Assembly (NCBI GenBank): GCA_019009955.1
Contig: CM032230.1
Coordinates: forward strand, 4,574,001-4,638,000
Source: Riptortus pedestris
Taxonomy: Eukaryota; Arthropoda; Insecta; Hemiptera; Alydidae
Length of the DNA: 64,000 nucleotides
Reading direction: 5' to 3'
Under the pieces are notes generated by a model. The model saw only the letters and a list, made by a program, of their open reading frames with translations. It made no database searches and was not told where the DNA came from. Position numbers and translations under genes: made by a program. The stretch's first letter is position 1, and each line of letters begins with the position of its first letter. Positions 14,201-22,245 of the stretch are shown here, one piece after another.

Positions 14201-17200
14201 GACAGGGCAGTACCGTGTAGAAGTAAAGGGACAGGGCAGTACCGTGTCTTTGTGAACTTCAGTGACTGTGATTGTGATTTAGTTATTGGACTGTGCAATA
14301 AGAAGAACAGTAAAGCTATCAGTCCATACTGTGAATAGAATTTAAGAATAATTAACCAAGTGTGTAGTACATTGTTAAATAAATTGTGCAGTGATGAAAA
14401 CTTTAAAGCTTGTGTGTTTAATTTTGCAATCCAAAAGAACTCTAATAAACAACGTTTATTACTGATTTTGTAATAAATGTAACACTGTATACAGTGGGAG
14501 TCCCAAATATCGCCTGTGTGCTTAACACTGACTACTCATGTTTCTGAAATGCAATTGTTGCAATATAAGAAAGTATGCAGTATAATATAAATAAATTTCT
14601 AAAAATTGCTAATCTTCAGACAAAAATTCTATTAACAAACGAACACTAAAAAAAAAAAAAAAAATGTTTAAAATCAAATATTTATTAGGTTGATAAATTA
14701 TTTTTAAAAACATTTACTCACTTGATAGATTCGAGAACAGTAACTCTATTTTCAGCAGCCTGTACACGTAGCCGCTCTAGTATCAAATCTTGATTTTCAC
14801 GGTCAGCTTTAGCCTTGGCGAGCATCTCAGCTTCAAGTCGTTTCATGTCCACCTGAGCTCTCAATTCCATTTCTCTCTCAATAGTCGCTGAAAAAATAAA
14901 AAAAGAGTAGTAATCAAATAAAATTTCCAATTAATTTATCACAATTTTTTACAAAGTCTGATTATAAACTGATGGTATGGTATAAACCATGTCAGAAAGG
15001 CTCTGACTTCTAAGAGACTGAAAGAAATATAGAAAATTTGCTTTAAAAAAAGTCATCATGCAGAGGCTACGTAACTAAGCAGATGGAATGCGACTATGGT
15101 GATCTCATTTGACTATCTATTCTCTATTTCGCCTACAGTAATAGGGCTATGTAAACAGTAATTGAAATTTAACCAAAACATTCAAACTTAAGAAACTAAG
15201 TTACTCAAAGGGAAAATCAGACGAGCAGAAGTGGAAATTTACTGATGGCTGTAAACAAAAAAATATAAATAACTCATTTAACAGTCAAGAATGAAAACAT
15301 TCCATTACATTATTAAAAATTAAAGATTGGATCCTCAACAATTTTTGAGCTGACTCTTAATAGCTAAGATATTGCAAATTTACTTATTCCTCCTTTGCCA
15401 GCTCAGACGAGCCATTAATACATATGGTCTTCAGTGTTGAATGAAACGATTCAGAGTATAGAATTTTTGGGTCAAAAGCGTAGCATCTTAACTGATGATG
15501 TAGCACATAAAATAAGTGTATGCATTTTAAAATATTCTAAATTGGTCTGTCAAAAACAATATTTGATATTTCAGCTTGGAATAAGAAATTTCACGAAATG
15601 CCAATGTGTCATGAGTAGAGGTGGGGGTTTACAAAAGAGTGAGAACAAAAAAAGTCCATCACGTTAGGGCTGTGTAAACTAAACAGATTTCCCACGTGTT
15701 GGTATACGGCAATTGGTGTATCACTACAAATTCTCTATTTCTACATCAAATAATGAAGATATTTTGAATTTTCTAATCCCCCCTATTCCGAGTTCAGCCA
15801 TAAACTATTATGATCTTTAGTGTTGAATGAAATAGCTAAATATTGAGTACAATGTAGAACACATAATTATTTTCAAGTTAAGAACGTAAAATCTTAAATG
15901 GTAACATCATCGCACAACTTATTTGCAAGGACCGCATCTAGTAAATACCTCTTGAAAACAATATTTGGTATTTAAGCTGCAAATAAAGTGATTTGTTATA
16001 AAATAGAGTATAGTATATGTGACATGAGTAGGAGTGGGGTTTACTGAAGGCTGAAAACTAAAAGTTCAAATATTTTGGTTAACATTGAAGATAGAGAATA
16101 GATCTATATAAATATTTATAGTAAATTAAAACTGTAATAAGATTCTAAGCAATTGTTTGATCCAAAGATATTTTTAAAGTTTCAAAATTCCACCCCCTTC
16201 CCACTGGTCCGATTTCAGCCGTTAACGAACTTGACCTTTAATTTATATCATTTGGTAACAATCAGACAAAAATTGGGACCGTTAGAGTGGTAACAAACAA
16301 GTATAAGTATTTATATAATTTTGAAAGGGCCTTATTTTCATCTTCTACTAGGAAGGATTGATGGACATTTTTCGAAAATTGTGTTATGAGTACAACCTCA
16401 ATAGCTGATTTTTCCTAAGGGAAATCTGCTAAAGCGCATATAACTTACTCCATATTTGATACCCCAGAAAAAAAAAGATAAAACAATGCAAATCAAATTT
16501 TGTTATGATCTAACAGAAATCACAACTACTTGATCAGTAACAGAGGGATATATATGTAGGTCATTTTGAACGGACCTCATTTTTGTCATCTGGTTAGGAT
16601 TGATTGACTCAAGTACAAACTGAATAGATGATTTTCTTTAGAGAAATCTGATAGAAATGTATTATTTAACATTTCTTTCCACATTATTGTATTTTTAGGA
16701 CAAAAATAAAATGTTCTGGGAGATATACCTTTCCTCATTGCCTCTTGCTTAGCAACAGACTCTTCCTGCTTCCGTAGATTTTCTTCATTCATTCTCATCT
16801 GCTGTTGAAGCTGCTCTTCATACCTAGTTGAAAATAAAATGAAACATTCAATTTTCATGAACTATATGAAACCATTCTAACACTGGACCTAAATGATGTG
16901 GTTAAATCTCTATATTTATATATCAATCAACACCACAATTAGGGAACAGGACATAGTAGTCTAGTGATGAAATATGGAACAAAAATCCAACCTTTCAGAA
17001 ACGAGCCCACACATGATACACCCATTGCCTCTGGGTCACTAACAAGCCTTCATAGTATATACCAAGGGCCTTTGGGACACCAAAACCTCCAAATATACAT
17101 ACCCATGTCATACAAATGATGAATATTGTAAACATTTATTCACTAAGAGTTTTAATTTTGAAGACATTTTATTTCAACACTTGAAAATTTGTGGTGTGAG

Positions 17201-20200
17201 CCCTGAAACCGAGCTCCTAATGCAAACTAACAATTTAAAAGAACATTAATTGAAGGGGATTATATTATGACAAATGTCATTCTTTAGAAGTTAGTGTTAC
17301 CCTACAAATCTACTAAAAAATCAAATAAATATACTTCATCAATTTGATCTGCCATTGAAAGAGATGTTGAAAGAAGTTACTATTATATTTAATAATGAAA
17401 AAATAAATAAACCTTTTCCTAGCTAGCTGATCCTGATATTGTGCTCTAGCTTGATGTTGTTTAGTTTCTTCTTGTATAGTCTTCCGACGCTCTTCAGCTT
17501 CAATCTTTTTCTGATCCACTTTGGCACCTTCTATTGCAGCTTCAAACTCTTTGGTCTTCATGATATATTCCTGTTGACGTGTCTGCTCTTGCATCTTAGA
17601 AAGGTCGAGGGCTTCCTTTGCATGTCCTGAATAAATCAAAAACATATATTTATTATGTAATGCTTGAACCAAAAGTTATTGTTTAAATGAAATGATTTGA
17701 AATAAATTCTCAAAACATAAAATTGTTTAAATTAGATACACCTAAATCATATTTCTTTGTCAGAGGTGCTATAAATATAAATTGTGATGTCACAACATAA
17801 CTTCCTTGTAATCCTATTAAATTACATATACAAAATGTATTATATTTAATATTATTTCTTTGAATGTGATATATACTCCCATCCAGAGCATGTCATAAAA
17901 CATAAATTAAAGAGCTTTCCATGATAAACAGATCCTATACAAATCTTTTATATCTTTAGTAGATATAGAGAAATGTGTAATTTTCCCTTATCTATCACCC
18001 CCTCCCCATTCATAGTTAATTTTGATCAAAAGAGAAGGTGTACAACTTGACGCTACAACAGTCCTAAATATAAAATTTCAACATTCTAATGCTAGTCATT
18101 CTTGAGTTATGGAAAATACATATATAATTACAAACATCAAGCCAAAACTAGTCAAAATGGTTTAAGGAAGGGCCAAATTGGAAAATTCTCTGGATTTGTG
18201 CTGGCTGGTGGAGGTCCATCGTCAATGGAAAATTCTGTTGGAATTTGAACCAACAATTTTTATGATTACAATACTTTCATTACTTCATACAACAAAGTAA
18301 AAACAACATCATGAAATAAGGTAATTTATTTCAGCACATTTTTGATTGTTTTATGCCTCTTCCACAAAGGAACACAAATTCCTTCCCTAAAATACAGAGG
18401 AAACCTATGAATTTTTTTTTTTTTTTTCTAAGCTCACTCCTCCTTTGCATTCGCCTTAGAGTACTCTAAAATGAAAGGGAATAGGGAAGGGAAGGGGGTC
18501 CTCTTGTACCAGAATGAAATAGATCACAAAGATTAAGACCCCCTTTACTTCATTTTAAACAAAAGGGAGAAGGTGCACAACTAGACAGTGCAGCAATCCC
18601 ATATGAAATTTCAGCATGTTAAAACTAGCCATTTTGGAGTTATTTGAGATACATACAGATATCTCGCCGAAACTAGTCAAAATGGCCCCAATGAGAATCA
18701 AACAGATAATTCTGTTGAAATCTGGAAACCAAATATTTTCCCAAAAATCCTAACAAATTGCCTTCATCTCTAAGAAATATAGACAAATTTACCCTGTAGT
18801 CCATAAAGTGATTTTGCTATATTTTACAAATTTAGATCTACTTAGAGAGGGGAAAAAAACTATATTTATAGATATATTCAGCTAGGATTCTGGCTAGCTG
18901 GGAGTTAAAGTCTCTTAGAATTACTCATAGAACATCTCAATGAAAAAACGTAGGATCACTTCGCCTCATACCCAACCATTCTTAATAGTATTAAGGAGCC
19001 AAAATATGAATAAATAATTATCATTCTCAATTTCATGTCTTATTCATTGTTATTTTTATGAGCTAGAAAATAAGCCTAATATATAGGTCAGCTGTAAATC
19101 AAGGACAATGGCAAACATTGATAAGGATTTAGTTTTTATCAACTACATAAAAACCCCTACTGTCCTAATTGTTATTGTCAAATTTATTTGAATGTGTATT
19201 TATATATAAGTATATGTTGTATATATGTATATGTGTGTGTATATAAATATTTTTTTGTTGTCAAATTATAGACTGCACAAGGCTTTGAACCTTGTTTCTT
19301 CTGTTTAATACTTCAATAGTATACAATTTTAGGAATGATTGTCGCGAAAGAAATTACATTGTTCAAAATTGTTTGGGAATTGAATTTAAAAGGCACTCAG
19401 GTTGGCCGTGTGAATTAGGGCGTTGGCCTTAATCTCACATGGTGAACCTAGAGTGGCGGTTTGATTCCCGCCCAGGGCAGTAGAAATTCATTTGATGAAG
19501 GACTCATTAAATAAATGCCTTAGTCCCACCCTGGCTAAAAAAAGGGTGGTAACCTGTACATAACTCGTCCCAATTAGCCAAAGTAGCATAAAGTGGACAT
19601 AAATAAATTTAAAAAATGAAAATTGAATTTAAAAGATCAAGTGCTGATTACATAACATTCAATGACGATTTTAAACGGATCATTCATTGTCCAAAATTGA
19701 GTCACCATTATATAAATCTATCAGATTAATTTATTGGTTAATAATATTTATTATGTAAGTCATGCACATACATCAAAAAATTTTGAAATAAATATCCGTA
19801 CAAAAGGGGAGTCAGTAGTAGTCTTACATTAGCATCTAACATGAAATGCAATGGATTACACAAGTTGTATGTCATCGCAGGAGAATGATGCAATTTCAAA
19901 CTATCATGACACGATACCAATAAAATAGAGTTAGCTACGACTTTGTAAATAACTGTTTACAAAGAAATAAACAAAATATATAAATTAATTTGAAAGTGGG
20001 CAATTTTGTTAAACAAGCAAAATAAATTTGTTATACCTAAAGATTAAATTTATCTCTCCAAAATGTAAGAATGATTAAAGGAAATTTATAATAAAGAAAA
20101 ACAATATAACTTCTCACATACTTATTGGAAACAATAAAAGTAATTTTGGACGAAAAATTAATTGAAGTATGATAGAATTAATCATGTGGTTCAACGTTTC

Positions 20201-21563
20201 TATCTTTTTACAACACGACACGACATTGAAATCAGAGATACGTCTTTAAGTATATAATGTTAAGGTGTGCTTGGAATATAAGTGAGCTTCGATGCAATAT
20301 TTTTTCACAAACTTCAATAAATAGTTATCCATTAATATTTCTACAGTCAAGTCTATGAAGGGAACCACCAATGGAAGAGGTAAACCTTGGAATAAAACAC
20401 ATTGAGATCCAGTATATATTCATGATTGGAGGGGGAAAAAAAAATTAACATCTCCACTAGATTTATTCTGTAACTATAACTATTTATTCTGAAGATAGCT
20501 TTTGATCATCATCTGGGATATATACATAAAGTTTTTTTTTCCCCAGGTTCACTTATTGAATTGTAATTGTAAAATAATTTTGATCCCAGGGAGAAGTCAA
20601 AGGAAACTACTGTATTTTCTTACTCCCTAGTTTGTTTCAAACCACAGGAACAATCAGGACTAAAGAATGAATTGCAATCACTCATCAATACTATGTTCTC
20701 AACAAATGTGCAGCAACAATCATTCGAATTATAGGATATTGTTTTTAAATTGTTACGAAATGTTAAGCGTGTTATTATTCGAATATAGACCACTGATGTT
20801 GAGGAGGGCTTCTTGTAGCTATTGTACAATTGTAAGCTAGCTAAGTGGAATAAAGAGTTAAACTATAATGTCGAGTGATCAATGTCGCAGGATAAGGCAT
20901 TAGGGAACATAAAGATGTAATCTTCCTGCATTAAATGTTTATTTTTGACAATCAGTTTCACATCAGTGGCACCTTCAGGTTTTTAAGGGGCTAAAACTAC
21001 AAGAATATCTCTAGAAAACAGGTAATAAGGTAGCTAGCATAGTCCTGTCAATATACTCTTATCATCTAGGATCTACTAGTAATTTGACAGGGCTGTGTTA
21101 GTCCATTATTCCCGGGTTCCTTTATTTTTTTTTACTAAAGACCTGTAGATGCCTATGATGTGGTGAAACCAGTAGTTAAAAATAAATGCTTAGTACAGGA
21201 AGACTACATTTTTCTTTTCCCTGAAGATTTAAAACCTAGTGGAGGTGTTGACCTTTTTTTTTTCGAACCATGCATATATACATTGAACCACCTCCAGACC
21301 GGAGATGCAAATGGTTAATTGGTGTGAGTTATATTGTAAGTATAAAGGTAGAGGCTGTACTTACTGGACTTTTCCAATTCCCTAGCTGCTTGAGCTGCCC
21401 TTTCCAAAGCAGCCGAGTCGAAGCGATAAGCTTCCATAGCTTTCTTGGCAGCTTCAGCTTGCTGTTTGGTCGGGGGCAGATCGCCGCCACCCTCCTCCGG
21501 GGGTGGGAGCCCTCCATCGCCAGTAGGCACTTCGGGACGCCGAATACCGAATAACCACGACAT
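1042..21563 (-). CDS. ATAD3: ATAD3, mitochondrial AAA+ ATPase (belphegor homologue), 11 visible exons
   Basis: Coding exons on the minus strand: 21563-21365, 17626-17413, 16823-16729, 14887-14722, 11686-11529, 9001-8854, 6279-6177, 4208-4067, 2686-2581, 1499-1329 and 1240-1042. Every junction is GT/AG and all phases agree. They total 1701 nt (567 codons), and the open phase-0 donor at the last exon means a short final exon lies left of the window. The protein starts MSWLFGI, the family signature. It has a Pro/Gly-rich head, a long coiled coil (about 50-220), a membrane segment (about 245-261), Walker A GPPGTGKT (350-357), Walker B LLLFIDEAD (404-412) and a sensor-like SNTPEQ. Family knowledge: it is an inner mitochondrial membrane protein with its N-terminal part reaching outward, and acts in nucleoid organisation, cristae and cholesterol handling. 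Human ATAD3A is 586-634 aa, so only a short tail is missing. Introns carry many mobile elements, but no coding exon is interrupted. Confidence 0.96.
1329..1499 (-). CDS. ATAD3: ATAD3 exon 10
   Basis: Residues about 444-500. Contains the strand and sensor-1 region [20 protein letters not shown], with the arginine of NDRLDE in the arginine-finger neighbourhood. It enters in phase 2 and leaves in phase 2. Confidence 0.94.
1947..2089. repeat. near-perfect inverted repeat (54-bp arms)
   Basis: 1947-2000 is the reverse complement of 2036-2089 with about one or two mismatches, and the loop is about 35 bases. It lies in the ATAD3 intron between exons 10 and 9, next to a family A end fragment. It could be a small foldback element or a transcribed hairpin. 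Confidence 0.9.
2095..2162 (-). repeat. family A end fragment
   Basis: In reverse complement, TTAGCGGATTTCCC followed by the A-rich arm and the GTTGAGGTCGTACTCACGAC block typical of the family A left end. Truncated at the foldback repeat beside it. Confidence 0.65.
2581..2686 (-). CDS. ATAD3: ATAD3 exon 9
   Basis: Residues about 409-443, starting inside the Walker B box: the exon supplies [10 protein letters not shown], with Asp409 and Glu410 binding Mg and activating water. It ends TGEQSSK. Acceptor TTTAG, donor AA/GTGAGT. Confidence 0.94.
3151..3180. repeat. (TA)n microsatellite
   Basis: A pure TA run about 30 bases long in the ATAD3 intron, 60 bases before a family B repeat. Confidence 0.9.
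3238..3840 (+). repeat. family B repeat, plus orientation
   Basis: Carries the recurrent blocks CCGAATTTTATGAAACTTGG, AGGAGTGGGGGTTATA and TTTAGAGTAACTTTTGTT, also found near 49200, 51600, 53000 and 63000. It ends in GCAGGGTACAGCTAGTTA. Internal partial duplication is visible: the AGGAGTGG block occurs at about 3380 and again at about 3645. No coding capacity. Confidence 0.75.
4067..4208 (-). CDS. ATAD3: ATAD3 exon 8
   Basis: Residues about 362-408: the segment after the P-loop helix, with [16 protein letters not shown], up to the hydrophobic strand GLLLFI of Walker B. The donor splits the codon of the catalytic-site Asp409. Confidence 0.94.
4450..4622 (-). repeat. tRNA-derived SINE, 5'-truncated
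   Basis: In reverse complement it gives a B-box-like GAGTTCGATTCCTGCC, then the family body (TTTAATGA, CCCTGACTAGAAAAGGG, ATAACCCGTCCCAATTAGCC) and a TAATAAATA tail. The tRNA-like A-box half is missing. Other copies are at 7453, 19388, 33166, 48578 and 55885. Confidence 0.85.
4836..5330 (-). mobile_element. Penelope-like element fragment (GIY-YIG endonuclease end)
   Basis: A minus-strand frame around 5150-4879 reads [20 protein letters not shown] followed by [13 protein letters not shown]. From memory of the family this resembles the C-terminal end of the endonuclease domain of Penelope-like retroelements. Upstream, in another frame, [19 protein letters not shown] resembles the preceding GIY-YIG part, so there is at least one frameshift. 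Just 3' of the stop, the minus strand shows CTGAGGA, a small stem (TTAGA/TCTAA) and CGAAA, a hammerhead-like core. The RT domain is gone. Confidence 0.6.
5925..6012 (+). repeat. family A right-end remnant
   Basis: Degenerate version of the family A right end: AGAGAATATATG, a GATCACTAGTGTGTCAT block and GGGAAATGTGCTAGTTTCAGCC before CCCTGTGCGTGCG. The hairpin bases are partly lost. Confidence 0.5.
6177..6279 (-). CDS. ATAD3: ATAD3 exon 7 (Walker A)
   Basis: Residues about 327-361, including the P-loop GPPGTGKT with Lys356 contacting ATP phosphates. It starts after a phase-2 acceptor and ends on a full codon, AAG/GTACGT. Confidence 0.95.
6280..7452. other. ATAD3 intron, left part, no feature seen
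   Basis: AT-rich sequence with several short homopolymer runs (A and T tracts at 6633-6658). No ORF with protein-like composition and no repeat recognised before the SINE at 7453. Confidence 0.6.
7453..7682 (+). repeat. tRNA-derived SINE, full length
   Basis: The best copy of the family. The tRNA-like head has an A box around 7473-7493 (TTAGCCATGTGAGTTAGAG) and a B box at 7521-7532 (CGAGTTCGATTC), the internal RNA polymerase III promoter. A body shared with the other copies follows, ending in a TAATAAATAATAAT tail. Inserted in the ATAD3 intron, antisense to the gene. Confidence 0.88.
7683..8741. other. ATAD3 intron, right part, no feature seen
   Basis: Very AT-rich. No coding exon or recognisable repeat, apart from a possible degraded stretch near 8600-8700. 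Confidence 0.55.
8742..8805 (-). repeat. SINE body fragment
   Basis: In reverse complement it contains ATTAAAATTCTTAGTCC and CCTGGCAAGAAAAGGGTGGT, the body of the SINE family. Head and tail are missing. Confidence 0.6.
8854..9001 (-). CDS. ATAD3: ATAD3 exon 6
   Basis: Residues about 278-326: [20 protein letters not shown] and the linker entering the AAA+ domain, ending QPKLEERL. The first codon is completed by a G from exon 5. Confidence 0.94.
9842..9888. repeat. (TA)n microsatellite
   Basis: Pure TA run of about 38 bases in the ATAD3 intron. Confidence 0.9.
10020..10468 (+). repeat. imperfect direct repeat of about 110 bp
   Basis: 10020-10135 and 10362-10468 share TATCCATATTAG, GTTTACATTTAGGTCTGGCA / GTTTAAGTCTAGGCCTAGCA, and CCAGGTATGCT. 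The 113-aa plus-strand ORF between them (10033-10374) is Ser/Cys rich, matches no family I know and spans the repeat, so it is not called as a gene. Confidence 0.6.
10468..11326 (-). repeat. family A repeat, complete
   Basis: Both ends are present. The right end at about 10468 (in plus, GTCTGTCACGCAGGGGCTGC then AAACTAAGCAGATTTCCCAC) carries the hairpin ACGCAG-CCC-CTGCGT in reverse complement. The left end at about 11326 carries the GATTTCC arm palindrome. The interior holds the block with CTAAACCCCCCCC and a (TA)n tract at 11191-11235. No ORF of note. Confidence 0.75.
11338..11450 (+). repeat. SINE fragment, internally deleted
   Basis: CTGGGCAATAGGAATTTATTTG, a shortened body, and GTGGTAACCTG then CCTAATTAGC and AAGTGGGCGTTAAT. 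It abuts the family A copy, so the two insertions are adjacent. Confidence 0.7.
11529..11686 (-). CDS. ATAD3: ATAD3 exon 5 (membrane segment)
   Basis: Residues about 225-277. Contains [19 protein letters not shown], the single membrane-crossing helix of ATAD3, followed by the basic, small-residue stretch [15 protein letters not shown]. Acceptor TTAG, donor TTAG/GTGAGC. Confidence 0.95.
11890..11914. repeat. poly-T tract
   Basis: Run of about 24 T in the ATAD3 intron. It could be the A-tail of a minus-strand retro-insert, but nothing recognisable is attached. Confidence 0.8.
12204..13766 (-). mobile_element. defective piggyBac element with TTAA target sites
   Basis: TTAA at 12204-12207 and 13763-13766 flank inverted ends (CCCTTTAAAGGCCA on the left; CCGTTTAATGACCA on the right, read inward). 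This is the piggyBac arrangement. Subterminal palindromes of the type TTCCCA-TGGGAACA occur near 12342, 13390 and 13731. The interior encodes, on the minus strand, the N-terminal part of a piggyBac transposase (about 13159-12510, frame break near 12690-12640). It has an acidic head, then the start of the catalytic domain ([16 protein letters not shown]). The DDD catalytic region is deleted. It sits in ATAD3 intron 4, between exons 5 and 4. Confidence 0.88.
12502..13159 (-). pseudogene. piggyBac transposase, N-terminal remnant
   Basis: Two overlapping frames. The first, 178 codons from 13159, is Asp/Glu rich, then has a Lys-rich stretch ([18 protein letters not shown]) and [19 protein letters not shown]. 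The second frame continues with [20 protein letters not shown] and [14 protein letters not shown], which in intact piggyBac proteins precedes the catalytic core. The frameshift and the deletion of everything after make it inactive. Confidence 0.8.
13825..14484 (+). mobile_element. solo-LTR-like repeat, copy 1
   Basis: 660 bp beginning TGTTGCAAAAACTACG and ending AATAAATGTAACA, so the ends are TGTT/AACA as in retroviral-type LTRs. It has a TATA-like CTATAAAA at about 13989 and an initiator-like TTAGTTTGTTCTCAGC 30 bases on. Near 14080-14250 are short tandem repeats of a GAACTGTGTTGTGC / AAAGGGACAGGGCAGT type. No matching target duplication was found (AATAT versus CTGTA). Related copies at 29779 and 46267. 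Confidence 0.72.
14722..14887 (-). CDS. ATAD3: ATAD3 exon 4
   Basis: Residues about 170-224, part of the long coiled coil: [20 protein letters not shown] to LESIK. Strong heptad pattern with many Glu, Lys, Arg and Ala. Confidence 0.94.
15050..15640 (-). repeat. family A repeat, internally truncated
   Basis: Right end at about 15050 (GTCATCATGCAGAGGCTACGTAACTAAGCAGATGG in plus orientation, degenerate). The body includes CTGACTCTTAATAGCTAAGAT and the AGTAGAGGTGGGGG block near 15610. The complete copy at 15652 follows immediately, so two insertions lie in tandem. Confidence 0.55.
15652..16432 (-). repeat. family A repeat, complete
   Basis: Right end GTCCATCACGTTAGGGCTG at 15653 and left end TCAATAGCTGATTTTTCCTA to AGGGAAATCTGCTAA at 16432. 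Interior with the GAGTAGGAGTGGGG and CCACCCCCTTCCC blocks. Its position in the ATAD3 intron is antisense-neutral; no exon is affected. Confidence 0.75.
16515..16655 (-). repeat. family A left-end fragment
   Basis: Retains TTTTGAACGGACCTCATTTT, GGTTAGGATTGATTGAC and a decayed palindrome (GATTTTCTTTAGAGAAATC). The rest is lost. It stops close to ATAD3 exon 3. Confidence 0.65.
16729..16823 (-). CDS. ATAD3: ATAD3 exon 3
   Basis: Residues about 138-169: [20 protein letters not shown] and so on, coiled coil. Acceptor CTAG/GTATG, donor AAAG/GTATAT. Confidence 0.93.
17413..17626 (-). CDS. ATAD3: ATAD3 exon 2
   Basis: Residues about 67-137. The split Arg codon A/GA joins exon 1 to give [19 protein letters not shown], the conserved start of the ATAD3 coiled coil. 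It ends [10 protein letters not shown]. Confidence 0.95.
17990..18720 (+). repeat. pair of diverged direct repeats
   Basis: 17995-18180 and 18530-18700 share AAAAGAGAAGGTGTACAACT / AAAAGGGAGAAGGTGCACAA, AAATTTCAACATTCTAATGC / AAATTTCAGCATGTTAAAAC and AACTAGTCAAAATGG. Unclassified dispersed repeat in the first ATAD3 intron. Confidence 0.6.
19388..19620 (+). repeat. tRNA-derived SINE, full length
   Basis: CACTCAGGTTGGCCGTGTGAATTAGGGCG (A-box half), GGCGGTTTGATTCCCGCC (B-box half), then the common body ATTCATTTGATGAAGGACTC, CCCTGGCTAAAAAAAGGGTG and TAACTCGTCCCAATTAGCC, ending in an AT-rich tail. Confidence 0.85.
19621..21364. other. ATAD3 intron 1 remainder, no gene seen
   Basis: AT-rich. The short minus-strand ORFs here (19738-19920 and 20620-20829) lack protein-like patterns and are not called. 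Confidence 0.6.
21365..21563 (-). CDS. ATAD3: ATAD3 exon 1 with start codon
   Basis: Start ATG at 21563-21561 in context GGAAGAATGTC. It encodes [13 protein letters not shown], a Pro/Gly-rich stretch, then [25 protein letters not shown] is the near-invariant N-terminus of ATAD3. Donor TCCA/GTAAGT. Confidence 0.96.
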
Positions 21564-22245
21564 TCTTCCTTCTTAGCCGATCTGAAACTTTCCTCTCAAC
21601 ACCCCACGAGACCCACACCAGATCGTAACCTCCCTCAAAAAGAAGATAGCAACCCAACCAATGCTACCACAATAGCCATTACAAATAATCTCGCCAAAAA
21701 CATATATATTATCAATTTTTAAAATTCACGCTATAATTTCTCGTTATTTTTCATCATTTTTTACCTGTTTTTATTATAATAAATGTTTCATTTTTTCTCT
21801 ATATGATTTACTTACCCAAACTTTTTGGAATAATTTAGATATTTACCCTTAATTTAAATTCTTTATTATGTTCTTTTGCAATTTTGTAGAATCATTTTCA
21901 AAAATACCGATACCTATCGCTAAAACGATCTACGAACACAAATGCCAGCTGTAAAAGTGTATTTGTTTTCAATGAAAAATTGTTAAAATATGAATATAAA
22001 TTTTTCGCGGGAAGTAATGATAAAACAATAGTTTTGTTTTGGAAATCCGTTAGTATAATGTTTTCCACAAAAAAAAAGAAAATAGTCGGATTCCCAAAAC
22101 TCAAAAGTTAGCGTCCGTTGCGGTTCATAGCTATTTTTGTTTACCCCATAGTTGAGCGTCCTATTTTTGAGTTTAAAGTTTGCACGTGCGCTCCCCCACA
22201 GAATAGTGATTCAAAAGGACTCTTGTGTGTCTTTCTCAATTCAAA
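21564..22245. promoter_or_regulatory. shared upstream region of ATAD3 and PIGB
   Basis: About 680 bp separate two divergent start codons. This must hold both promoters and 5' UTRs unless a remote exon exists. The segment is AT-rich in the middle (21680-21890) and more GC-rich close to each gene. No TATA box could be assigned with confidence. Confidence 0.6.

Noticed and set aside
22225..22245. Seven extra codons before PIGB starting at GTG
   Set aside because: No ATG there; the first ATG is 22246 and suits the family.
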